Below are positions 24,860 to 33,739 of a stretch of 64,000 nucleotides of DNA, piece by piece (within the stretch, counting starts at the first letter, position 1; the number at the start of each line of letters is the position of its first letter). The stretch is taken from NCBI GenBank assembly GCA_900319905.1, contig ONQB01000012.1, forward strand, positions 1 to 64,000, given 5' to 3'. The DNA is from an uncultured Prevotella sp. GTDB lineage: Bacteria > Bacteroidota > Bacteroidia > Bacteroidales > Bacteroidaceae. A model generated the notes under the pieces. It had not been told where the DNA came from, searched no databases, and saw nothing but the letters and a program-made list of their open reading frames with translations. The translations under genes were made by a program, and so were the position numbers.

Positions 24860-27808
24860 CTATAATTTACAAGTGATCTGCTCACCATTGTAAGTCACCA
24901 ACTTCCCTTGAGGAGAATCAAGGTTGAGAGGCGTGGCCTTGTCTTTGCCAACCACCACGATACGGAACTGACGCTGCCGGAGCATGCCTGAGAAGGAGCC
25001 TTTTCTGCTGCCGATGGTCAGCGTATGGTTGGCTTCGTCGTAGGTGAAGTCAATCGTAGCATATTGTCCCTGCTCGTAGTCGTAGTTGGTGCCTTCATCC
25101 TCGTAGAGTGTGAAGCGACCATTACGACCTGCATACACGTAGAGATTGATCAGGCTGGGCTGCTTTTCGTCACACCACTCCATGGCCGGACCAAAAGGTA
25201 TGATGCTGCCTTCGGGCACATAGACTGGAATGTGCTCAACGGGTGCATTGGCCTTCACGCTCTGTCCGCCATTGAGGTGCTTGCCCGTATAGAAATCGTA
25301 CCAGCCGCACTGCTTAGGCAGGTAGACCTGACGGGCACGTGCCTTATACACTGTCACAGGACAAGCCATCAGTGAGGGACCAAACATCCACTGGTCCTTG
25401 ATGTCATACACCTTATCGTCGCCATTGAAGTCCATCACCAGTGCCCGCATCATCGTGTAGTCATTAAAATGGACGGCTCCTGCCAGACTGTAGACGTAAG
25501 GCATGAGGCGGTAGCGCAGCTTGTCGTAATAGACAATACCCTGATAAGCCGGATGGTTCTCGGGCGCAATGTTCCAGACCTCACGCAGTGGCCACTGACC
25601 ATGTGTGCGATACAAGGGTACGAAAGCGCCCAACTCGTTCCACCTGACTTGCAGCTCGCGCCATTCCTTCAGGTCGTTGTTCTCCTGACCCGTGCGGTCA
25701 TACACCTGCTGTGCCTTCACATAGCGGTCTTCCACACTAAAGCCACCGATGTCCATGCCCCAGAAAGGCAGCCCGGCAAGACTGTAGTTCAGTCCGGCCG
25801 TTATCTGAGCCCGCATGTCTTCCCACCGCGTACCAATGTCGCCACTCCATGTAGCCGTACTGTACCGCTGTTCACCGGCAAAGCCGCTGCGCGTGAGCAG
25901 GAACACACGGGTGTTGGGATTGACGCTGCGCTGCCCGTTGTAGATGGCATCGGCATTGACGATGGAGTAAGCATTAAAGTACTCGGTCGAAGATCCCAAG
26001 GCCGTAGGACCACAGAGCGCCTTGCGATACCACATCGGCGTGCAGTCGCGCACATTAGGCTCTGAGGCATCCATCCACCAGGAATCAATGCCGAACTTAT
26101 ACTTGGAATAGAGGTTCTCGTTCATCTGCCGCCAGAACATCCTACGGGCACCTGTGCTGTATGCGTCATAGAAAGAGTTGAGGTAGCCCGGTCCCACCCA
26201 GTCACGAATGCTGTCATGGGGTGCCTGATGGTACATCCATCCATGGGCATCTAGCTCTTTGTAGTTGGCGGTGTTGCAGTAGAACTTCGGCCATACCGAA
26301 ATCATGTAGCGGCCGTGCATGGCGTGGACGCTGTCGAGCATTGCCTGCGGATTGGGGTAACGGCTGGCTTCAAACTGATGGCTGCCCCACTGGTCGTCGG
26401 CCCAATAGTTCCAGTCCTGCACGATGTTGTCAACGGGGATATGACGCTTGCGAAACTCCGCCAGCGTGTTCTCTATATCTGCTGACGTCTTATAACGCTC
26501 GCGGCTCTGCCAGAAGCCAAACGCCCACTTGGGTATGATCTGTGCCTTACCCGTCAGGGTGCGGTAACCGGAGATGACCTCATCGAGGTTGTCGCCCGCA
26601 ATGAAGTAGTAGTCCAGGTCGCGTGACATCTCGCTCCAGATGCTGAGACGGCCCTGCTCCTCCTCACTACGAGGTGTGGCCACACGCAGACCGCAATAAG
26701 ACACGTCACCGTCGGGATACCAGTCGATACACAGTTTCGTGCGCTTGCCTTTCTTCAGGTCAACCGTAAACTTGCAGGCATTCGGGTTCCAGGCCTGACG
26801 CCAGTGCTCCGGCACGACAAGCTTTCCGTCGACATACACCTTCGTGTAGCCGGCATAATAAAGGTTGAAGCGATAGCGGTTGTCCACCGGAGCCTCAACG
26901 TAACCCTCATAGGTAACGTGAGCGCCTTTCATCTTGAAATTCTTGGGCAAATTGCCAATGCCGATGTCGGTCAAGCCACGGGCAGCAATGTCGGGCAGCG
27001 CAAACTCATAATAGATGCTGTCTTCATCTCTGACGATTGTCGTGCCATCGGCAGTACGGTAGGTGCCCGTGAGATGGCCGCGATGACCGTCCTTATCATA
27101 AAGCGTGAAAGCATGATTCAACTGGAGATAGTCATTGGGATTGCCGAAACGGCAGTAGCTGTAGCTGTCCCAAAGGATGCCATAGCCACGGTTGCTCACC
27201 ACGAAAGGCACGCTTACCTTGGTGTTGTACTGGAACAAGTCCTCGTTCTTGCCTTTCATGTTCATCTCACCGGCCTGGTGCTGTCCCAGACCGTAGAAGG
27301 CCTCATCCGGCTGGTTGTCAAACAGCAACCGCCAGGAGTAGCCTCTTTTCTGTTCGGGCAGAAGCCGGCTGTCAACACCAATCTCTCGTTCGGGCACGGT
27401 GTAGGGCTTGAGGGTCTTACCTTGCTGCTCATCCTCGGCCAGCAACTGTCGGCCGAAAGCGTCGTAAAACACAACGCGGCCGGTAGCCTTGTTGACCTTG
27501 GCCTGCACCTTGGCGGTGCTGATCACAACTTCGTCATTGTTCTCGTCCACCTTAAACGTCACATGCTGTTGAAAGGCTTCCGGCACGATGATAAGGCTGT
27601 TCTTCAACGGGAAGGCCGACTCACTCGTAGCCTCTACTCTGATGATTTTATCGGACATGACCTGCAGGCGCACCCAATGCGGGGAGAAGGCAGTGGGATG
27701 AGCCACTGCCACATCCACCGCATTGCCGGTCTTGACATAACCGGTCGCACATGCGTTAAGCGCACTGACAAGCAACACACCCGAGATGATGAATGATTTA
27801 TAGGACAT
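24860..27808 (-). CDS. GH31 glycosidase with PA14 insert, probable alpha-xylosidase
   Basis: A 982-residue exported GH31 enzyme. The N-terminal signal ends near VSALNACATG and may be a lipoprotein signal. The N-terminal beta-sandwich domain is interrupted at about residues 290-385 by a PA14-like insert (VTYEGYVEAPVDNRYRFNLY, KVYVDGKLVVPEHWRQAW). The catalytic barrel follows, with the nucleophile Asp in GIDSWWMDASEPNV and the acid/base Asp in ATWSGDIGTRWEDM. From the literature, the xyloglucan alpha-xylosidase CjXyl31A has a PA14 domain at the same place, and WWMDxxEP is typical of alpha-xylosidases. With a GH5 enzyme and SusC/D upstream in the same operon, removal of xylose from xyloglucan oligosaccharides is the best guess; alpha-glucosidase is the alternative. 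Confidence 0.88.
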   Translation of the reverse strand: MSYKSFIISGVLLVSALNACATGYVKTGNAVDVAVAHPTAFSPHWVRLQVMSDKIIRVEATSESAFPLKNSLIIVPEAFQQHVTFKVDENNDEVVISTAKVQAKVNKATGRVVFYDAFGRQLLAEDEQQGKTLKPYTVPEREIGVDSRLLPEQKRGYSWRLLFDNQPDEAFYGLGQHQAGEMNMKGKNEDLFQYNTKVSVPFVVSNRGYGILWDSYSYCRFGNPNDYLQLNHAFTLYDKDGHRGHLTGTYRTADGTTIVRDEDSIYYEFALPDIAARGLTDIGIGNLPKNFKMKGAHVTYEGYVEAPVDNRYRFNLYYAGYTKVYVDGKLVVPEHWRQAWNPNACKFTVDLKKGKRTKLCIDWYPDGDVSYCGLRVATPRSEEEQGRLSIWSEMSRDLDYYFIAGDNLDEVISGYRTLTGKAQIIPKWAFGFWQSRERYKTSADIENTLAEFRKRHIPVDNIVQDWNYWADDQWGSHQFEASRYPNPQAMLDSVHAMHGRYMISVWPKFYCNTANYKELDAHGWMYHQAPHDSIRDWVGPGYLNSFYDAYSTGARRMFWRQMNENLYSKYKFGIDSWWMDASEPNVRDCTPMWYRKALCGPTALGSSTEYFNAYSIVNADAIYNGQRSVNPNTRVFLLTRSGFAGEQRYSTATWSGDIGTRWEDMRAQITAGLNYSLAGLPFWGMDIGGFSVEDRYVKAQQVYDRTGQENNDLKEWRELQVRWNELGAFVPLYRTHGQWPLREVWNIAPENHPAYQGIVYYDKLRYRLMPYVYSLAGAVHFNDYTMMRALVMDFNGDDKVYDIKDQWMFGPSLMACPVTVYKARARQVYLPKQCGWYDFYTGKHLNGGQSVKANAPVEHIPVYVPEGSIIPFGPAMEWCDEKQPSLINLYVYAGRNGRFTLYEDEGTNYDYEQGQYATIDFTYDEANHTLTIGSRKGSFSGMLRQRQFRIVVVGKDKATPLNLDSPQGKLVTYNGEQITCKL

Positions 27809-27831
27809 AATCTAAGTGTTTAGAGAAGATC

Positions 27832-29598
27832 TTACCGTGGCCACGATGCGGCGGCAACGCCATTCTGGACGCCCGTGAGGGCTGGCTGGCAGAAGACGTT
27901 ACGACCGGCACGGTTGACGATGGTCATAGAAGGACGCGACAATGAGTTCGTATCCCAGACAAACGGTATGAGGCCATTGTTGATGGCTTGTTCGTTGACG
28001 GTCTTGTTGAAGAGCGTCACAGAAGCATCGTGCTCGGCTTGGTTGGCACTGAGATTGCGCCACAAGCAGGCATACTCGCCGATAACCACAGGTACGCCAT
28101 GGTCGAAATAGGCGGTCTTGAGCTTCGCAAAGCGATCGGCAATATAGCTTTCCTCGTAGTTGCTGTCAACATTGCGGTCGGAGCCTGCCACATGATTGGC
28201 CGCACCCCAGAAGTACTGCATCTTGCCCCAGTCGGCATCTTCGAGCAGGCCGCAGAACTGCCATGGCGTGTAGAAATGCACCTCCAGCATGAGCTTACCG
28301 CTCTGCGTGTCGGTCGGGAACTTGCTGACAGGCATCAGACTGAGAGTCTCATCGACGTTCGTCTTCGGGCCCTGAATGACAAGCACGCGGTTGCTATTGT
28401 TGCCGCCCGTCGCACGTACGGCGTCGATGAATGCTTGCTCATATTTGATCAAAGCGTTCATCTGCGCGTCGGTCATCGTTGTCTGCTGACTCTGGTTGGG
28501 TTCGTTAAGACCGGCGAAGATCAGATGTTTGTCGTAGTTCTTAAAGGTATTGGCCACTTGCGTCCACAGCGTCTTCATGGTCTCGCAGTTGGCAGTGACC
28601 GTGGTTTCATCGGTCTTGTTGAACGACGTCTCGACCCATCCGCCATCATAGTGGTCGTTGAGTATGACATAGAGGCCGTCCTGGACACAGTAGTCCACCA
28701 CTTCCTTGACGCGTGCCATCCATGCGGCATTGATGGTCGTTGTGCCGGCATCGAAATGGGTGTACCAAGAGCACGGGATGCGGATTGACTTGAAGCCGAG
28801 AGACTTCACATAGTCAATGACGGCCTGCGTGGTCTTTGTGCCTTGCCACGAGGTCTCAGCCGACAATCCGTCACCGGATGAGAACGGTGCCTCCAGGGTG
28901 TTGCCGAGGTTCCAGCCCGGATACATATCGGAAGCTACCTCCAAGGCAGAGACCGTGATGGAAGCTTCGCTGTTGGCAGCCTGGTTCACCGTGACAGCCT
29001 CCACGAGGTCGCCTTGCGTGAACGTGATGGTGCCCTTGCGGCTCTCACCTACATAGTTGGGTGCCACAACAAATTGATGACTGTATTCCTGCATTGTGGC
29101 GCGTGTGTCGGGCGAAGTGATCCATGATGCATCGGTCGTAAAGCTATAGGTGCCGTTGCTCTTGAGCTTCACGGTGATGGTCCGTCCTGATGCGGGCACG
29201 TCAAACGAGGTCTGCTCGAGGAGAAGGCCATTGTCGGCCTTCTGCGTGATGGCAATGTCTTTGGTCGACTCTCCCAATTTCACCGTCACTGTAGCAGTGC
29301 GGTCGTCATAGCCTGTGTTTTCAGCCACGGCGAGTGAGTACTTATAGGTCACCGTCGAGGCAGATGTCTGTTCGCTGACAACAGCCCAGTCGGCACTGCT
29401 GCTCACGGAAGGCTTGCTGGCAGCCCTCACATAGAAGTCGATGGTGCCACCGCTCTTAGCAAAGGTCTGCTCCGATGTCGACACCATGAAGTCAGTGCTC
29501 AGTCCGGCCGCACTATTGCTGATGTCGTCGCCGCACGATGCAAACAGCACAACAGCCAACAGGCTCAGCAAGGCATTAATAATCGTTATCTTTTTCAT
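27832..29598 (-). CDS. GH5 endo-glucanase/xyloglucanase lipoprotein with two BACON domains
   Basis: 588 residues. A lipoprotein signal (ALLSLLAVVLFASC) is followed by two BACON-type beta domains (about 35-120 and 120-205; the last ends TVNQAA). The GH5 barrel has PGWNLGNTLEAPF, FKSIRIPCSWYTHF, VILNDHYDGGW, the acid/base Glu in LIFAGLNEPNQ, HFYTPW, and the nucleophile Glu in PVVIGEYACLW. These motifs resemble subfamily GH5_4. The B. ovatus xyloglucanase BoGH5A has a BACON domain before its GH5_4 domain and sits on the cell surface. This protein probably makes the first endo cuts of a beta-1,4-glucan backbone outside the cell. It lies between a surface lipoprotein gene and the GH31 gene, 23 bases from the latter. 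Confidence 0.88.
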   Translation of the reverse strand: MKKITIINALLSLLAVVLFASCGDDISNSAAGLSTDFMVSTSEQTFAKSGGTIDFYVRAASKPSVSSSADWAVVSEQTSASTVTYKYSLAVAENTGYDDRTATVTVKLGESTKDIAITQKADNGLLLEQTSFDVPASGRTITVKLKSNGTYSFTTDASWITSPDTRATMQEYSHQFVVAPNYVGESRKGTITFTQGDLVEAVTVNQAANSEASITVSALEVASDMYPGWNLGNTLEAPFSSGDGLSAETSWQGTKTTQAVIDYVKSLGFKSIRIPCSWYTHFDAGTTTINAAWMARVKEVVDYCVQDGLYVILNDHYDGGWVETSFNKTDETTVTANCETMKTLWTQVANTFKNYDKHLIFAGLNEPNQSQQTTMTDAQMNALIKYEQAFIDAVRATGGNNSNRVLVIQGPKTNVDETLSLMPVSKFPTDTQSGKLMLEVHFYTPWQFCGLLEDADWGKMQYFWGAANHVAGSDRNVDSNYEESYIADRFAKLKTAYFDHGVPVVIGEYACLWRNLSANQAEHDASVTLFNKTVNEQAINNGLIPFVWDTNSLSRPSMTIVNRAGRNVFCQPALTGVQNGVAAASWPR

Positions 29599-29687
29599 TG
29601 TTGTTACCTTAATCTTTATCGGTTCTGAAGAAAGGTCCCGGGCCGTCTCGCCCAGGACGATTCTTCATGGATAAGTTGTTCTTCCCG

Positions 29688-31805
29688 TTAGATGCCGGGA
29701 GTAATGATTGAATTGATCTTCACTTTGACGAGGTCGGGGTTGACAAGCTCCTTATAAAGATTGGTGATATCAATCACCCAGACCACAGCACCCTCGCTGG
29801 TTCCGCAGAGCGGTGCAGTCACGGTGTAGGTACCATCCTTCGTGATGGTCGTTCCAGCACCTTCTGTTCCGCCCCAATAGCTGGGATCCCAGGAAGCATC
29901 GGCAAACGACATGCTGGCCGGATAACTGCCCGAAGCACCACTGACGAGGTTGCCGTCAATGCCGCTGATGGTGAAGTTGACCGTGATGGAACCGTTGAAC
30001 TTCAGCGAGCTGTAGTCGTTGACGCCCTTGGTTGAGCCATACTCATTGTAGATCTCAATACGGCCGTCAACACCATCGCCTTCCTTACTCGTCCATACCG
30101 GAGCCGGGATCTTCTGATAGATATCGGCAACATCGAAGCGGATGCTCTCAACCTCGACTTTCACCTTGCTCATGTCAACAATGTTGGCAGCAAGCTTGTC
30201 GATATCGATGCAGAACACCATTGCACCGTCGGCCTGAGAGGCAGTCTCCATCCAGACGGAGTATTCACCGTCACCATTGACCAGTGCGTCGTACTTATAG
30301 TTGTTGAACGATGACCAGTAGCTGGGATCCCATGAGGCATCAGCATATTCCAAGCCGGCAATGAACTGTGAGGGCGCGTCACTCTTGAGGTTGCCTGTGA
30401 CACCGCTCAACTTGAACTTAACCACCATATTCTTTGAGAACGACACTTGACTAGGATCGAGACAAGGATTGGGCTTCGAAGCACCATACTCGTTGTAGAG
30501 CTCAATGCGCAGGCGACCGTTGTCCTCGATATCTCCGACCACCAGTTTGCTGTTGTCAGGATTGATGATAGGAGCCTTACGTACCGACCTCACGCAGAGG
30601 CCAAGCTGGCGCTGGCTCATTCCGGTAACAGCCGAACCGTCACTGCCGAAGCTGAGTGTCTTGCCATAGTCGGAAGAGATGGTGTTCACCGTTCCTGCCC
30701 AATACAATCCCTTGGCATTGGCACCCTCCAAGGTGGTGCCATTGCGATAGCCGGCTGCAGGCAGGAAGATGCTGTTGCCATTGTTGGCCGTGAAGCGAAT
30801 ACCGCTCACGCCATCCACCGTCGTCCAGGTCTGCTTGGTTCCCTTAATGAGCTCGGCAATCTGGGCGGCCGTAGGCATCGAACTCTTAATCGATGACGAG
30901 CCGTCGATGTCAGCGTGCTTGACAATATCGTTGGCTGTTGCAGCGATGTCCGACGTGACGTTGTAGTCATCAAGACGGGTAGACGTCATCAAACCGGTGG
31001 CATCGCCATAGGCGGCCATTGCTCCGGTCTCGGTCTCATTCTCGGCGCCGACATTGTATTTGGCCCACATTACAGAGAGCCCAAGGTCGACGTACTCCAT
31101 CGACTGTTTCGCTGTTGTGAACGACTTCACGTCACCATAGACCAGACCATCGCCCAACTGCGCGTAAGCTACATAATAATAGGTGTTGCCGGGCAGCAGT
31201 CCATCGACCGTCGTTGCGAGTGTGGTCGATGTGGAAGTAAGCGGATAGTCGCGGCCATCACGCACATTAGCCTCAGTCATTGAGAGTTTGAAGCCAAACG
31301 TCATTCCGTTCTCTATCAGACCTTTCAAGCCGGAAGCCGAAGCGTTGAGCGTAGCCTTGCATGCAGACACTTCGGTAGCTTCTGCTGTCGCTATCTGCGC
31401 GTCGGTGGCGACAAACGACTTCACATCGCCGTACTTCGTGACGCGGCTCTGCAGCGTCACATACGTGCAATAATAATAGGTAGTGCCTTTGGTCAGGCCG
31501 GATAGAGCCGTCGTCACATTGCCCAATGAGTCAATGCCGCCCACTACTTTTGAGCCCGCCGTCGTTGGGTCAGGGTTGATGGAATAGCACGTTCCTACCT
31601 GATAGGAACTGGGATCACATTTCGACAGGTCGAGCACACGGCCTTTGGCAGTAGCCGAGATGGCTGTGACATCGGCCTCGCCCGTCTCTACGCTGGAGAC
31701 AACGGCCTCCGTTGCGATTGTATAGTCGTCGTCATCGCTGCATGCGCACAAGGCCAACACGCAGAGAAGTGAGAGGACGCTGTATAATTTAAGTCTGTAT
31801 TTCAT
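29688..31805 (-). CDS. Surface lipoprotein with tandem duplicated C-terminal module (putative glycan-binding)
   Basis: 705 residues with a lipoprotein signal (VLSLLCVLALCACSDDDD). Two fibronectin-III-like repeats follow (about 30-230, each ending in a GxTYYYxxYxxxxxxxxYGDVKSF pattern). Next is a domain beginning YVDLGLSVMWAKYNVGA and ending GLCVRSVRK, found in many Bacteroidetes surface proteins. The C-terminus carries two copies of one beta-sandwich-like module: about 430-565 (LRIELYNEYGASK, YADASWDPSYW, VFCIDIDKL) and about 575-705 (GRIEIYNEYGSTK, FADASWDPSYW, VWVIDITNL). The repeated aromatic-rich ADASWDPSYW loop looks like a carbohydrate-binding site. Its place after susC-susD and before GH5 is that of a surface glycan-binding protein. 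I know of no exact family name. Confidence 0.72.
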   Translation of the reverse strand: MKYRLKLYSVLSLLCVLALCACSDDDDYTIATEAVVSSVETGEADVTAISATAKGRVLDLSKCDPSSYQVGTCYSINPDPTTAGSKVVGGIDSLGNVTTALSGLTKGTTYYYCTYVTLQSRVTKYGDVKSFVATDAQIATAEATEVSACKATLNASASGLKGLIENGMTFGFKLSMTEANVRDGRDYPLTSTSTTLATTVDGLLPGNTYYYVAYAQLGDGLVYGDVKSFTTAKQSMEYVDLGLSVMWAKYNVGAENETETGAMAAYGDATGLMTSTRLDDYNVTSDIAATANDIVKHADIDGSSSIKSSMPTAAQIAELIKGTKQTWTTVDGVSGIRFTANNGNSIFLPAAGYRNGTTLEGANAKGLYWAGTVNTISSDYGKTLSFGSDGSAVTGMSQRQLGLCVRSVRKAPIINPDNSKLVVGDIEDNGRLRIELYNEYGASKPNPCLDPSQVSFSKNMVVKFKLSGVTGNLKSDAPSQFIAGLEYADASWDPSYWSSFNNYKYDALVNGDGEYSVWMETASQADGAMVFCIDIDKLAANIVDMSKVKVEVESIRFDVADIYQKIPAPVWTSKEGDGVDGRIEIYNEYGSTKGVNDYSSLKFNGSITVNFTISGIDGNLVSGASGSYPASMSFADASWDPSYWGGTEGAGTTITKDGTYTVTAPLCGTSEGAVVWVIDITNLYKELVNPDLVKVKINSIITPGI

Positions 31806-31829
31806 AGTGCTGAATGGTTTTAAGATGAA

Positions 31830-33656
31830 CTACTTTCTGACGGTCTTTCTCACGACACGCTTTGCTGCCTTTGCCACATGCTTCTTAGCATCGGCAGCGT
31901 CGGTGATGAAAGGCTTGCCATTGTCGAGCGTCACATGAACGGTGATTGACAGCGATGAGCTGAACGAGTAATTGGCTGCGGTCGAGGCGTTCGCACCCCA
32001 TGGATTGACAATGTAGCGGCGGGCCGTTGTAGCGGCATCACCCACGATACGGTCAATGGCCGCATCGTCGAAGTCTACGCTCTTGCCATCGGCTTTCACC
32101 GCCACGACTTTCACGTCGCAGTTAGGATGATCCTTAAGCAGTTTTTCGATGTCAAGATAGAGGCCATAGACATTGCTGCACGAGCCATTGATGGTGAAGG
32201 TGTAGTCGCCATCGGTCGTGACATACACGTCATCGCTCTGCTGGAAGGTCCAACTCGAATCGAAGAGATGCAAGCCACCCTTATAACGCTTGACTTGCGC
32301 ACCGCCGGTCTGCAGTGTGAACTGATAGCCTTGGTAAGCCCAAAGTTTGTTCTGGTCGTCATAGAGCTTCTTGCCAAGCCAGAGGTTAGAGAGCGAACCG
32401 CTGTAGTCATCGGTCTCATACGACAGAATGCGCAGTGAGTTGTCGTTGCTGCGTGAGAATGTCACGTCGCCGTCAGCAGAGAGCGTGAGCGATGGGAACT
32501 GACCGTCGAAGGTGTAGACGCCCTTGTCGCTGAGCGTATAGGTTCCGGCATATTCGGTGCCGTCAGGTGTGGTCACAGTATACTTGTGTGACACATTGTT
32601 CATGACGAGTGTCAGATCCTCGATGCCGTCGACTGCCGTCGAAGCTATGCCCTTGGCCGATCCGTTGAGGTTGCACCAGTCGTAAGGCTTGTCAGCATTG
32701 AGCTTGTAGGTCATCACGTGGCTGGTCTTCGGCTCCACGTAGTCGCGCCAGTCAGAGGCCAGTTCAGGTTCTTCCTCCTTGGCATCTCCCGGATCATAGT
32801 TCATGGCATAATCCTCAGACACATAGTTGAACACTTCCAGCCATTCACCGCCCCAGTCACCGGACACACGTATATAACCCACGCGCAGATGGTTGTCATC
32901 AAGAGCCACAATCTGCAGGTTGCGGCGCCAGTCACTGCGACGAGCCGTCCAGGTATCAGGATGCATCAGGTCAGCATCGGTGAGATTGAGAATGTGGCTA
33001 TCGGTGTTGAGGTTGAAGATACCCTTCTGTGTGGTACCCGTTGACGAGTTGTAGAACTGATAGTTGGCATTGCCGTTCAGGTCGAAGATCATGTAGCTGT
33101 CCCACATGTTGGCATCGCCGGTATGACCAGCTCCCGGATCCCAGTTCATGGTGAACGAGTTCCAGCCGAACGTAGGATTGGCCGATGGGTCGCCGTAGGT
33201 CACTTCACCTGCTGAGAAGCCATACTTACCGTTGTCGTAGATCCATTTCTTCGACTTGCCCACACCACCGGCCAGCATCGACCACAGCGGATCGGTGACG
33301 AACTCAGCACAGAAGTTGTCAATCGTAAAAGTGGTATAAGGTCCATAGACCACGCCACCCGGTGTCTCCACGCCCATGCGTACCTGGTAGTCGCCGGCGA
33401 AAGGCATCTTCAAGGTCATCTCCGCTTCCTGCGAACGTCCCTGCGGGGTGTCCCACAATGTGGTGTAGCTCGATGGCAGGAGACTCTTGAGATAGACTAT
33501 ATTGGGATTGGACGAGTCGTGGGTGAGCGTATAGGCAAGGCCCTCGACAAGGTCATCCGACGTGATATTCTTATCGCCCAGACTGTAGTCATCGGGCGAA
33601 CAGGCCGCAACAAGGAGTGCTAAGACGGCCATCAATAGATATTTCAGATTTTTCAT
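31830..33656 (-). CDS. SusE/F-position surface glycan-binding lipoprotein
   Basis: About 608 residues from the ATG at 33656 (MKNLKYLLMAVLALLVAACS, a clear lipoprotein signal); the frame is open nine codons further upstream. The N-terminal part resembles a PKD/Ig-like domain (EMTLKMPFAGDYQVRMGVET). The following aromatic-rich region (FGWNSFTMNWDPGAGHTGDA, YWFYNSS-like stretches, WGGEWLEVFNYVS) is typical of proteins encoded directly after susD. A final basic tail (HVAKAAKRVVRKTVRK) is unusual. It should sit on the outer-membrane surface and capture glycan for the SusC/D transporter. Binding specificity cannot be read. Confidence 0.75.
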   Translation of the reverse strand: MKNLKYLLMAVLALLVAACSPDDYSLGDKNITSDDLVEGLAYTLTHDSSNPNIVYLKSLLPSSYTTLWDTPQGRSQEAEMTLKMPFAGDYQVRMGVETPGGVVYGPYTTFTIDNFCAEFVTDPLWSMLAGGVGKSKKWIYDNGKYGFSAGEVTYGDPSANPTFGWNSFTMNWDPGAGHTGDANMWDSYMIFDLNGNANYQFYNSSTGTTQKGIFNLNTDSHILNLTDADLMHPDTWTARRSDWRRNLQIVALDDNHLRVGYIRVSGDWGGEWLEVFNYVSEDYAMNYDPGDAKEEEPELASDWRDYVEPKTSHVMTYKLNADKPYDWCNLNGSAKGIASTAVDGIEDLTLVMNNVSHKYTVTTPDGTEYAGTYTLSDKGVYTFDGQFPSLTLSADGDVTFSRSNDNSLRILSYETDDYSGSLSNLWLGKKLYDDQNKLWAYQGYQFTLQTGGAQVKRYKGGLHLFDSSWTFQQSDDVYVTTDGDYTFTINGSCSNVYGLYLDIEKLLKDHPNCDVKVVAVKADGKSVDFDDAAIDRIVGDAATTARRYIVNPWGANASTAANYSFSSSLSITVHVTLDNGKPFITDAADAKKHVAKAAKRVVRKTVRK

Positions 33657-33739
33657 TTTTATAGAGATATTGATCTGCCCCACATGGCGTAGCCTTCACG
33701 AAGGGAGGCTGGCACCACTGGGACGGAAGCCGTTATAGA

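Noticed and set aside
26804-27796. 330-codon plus-strand open frame opposite the GH31 gene
   Set aside because: Antisense to a gene with clear catalytic motifs.
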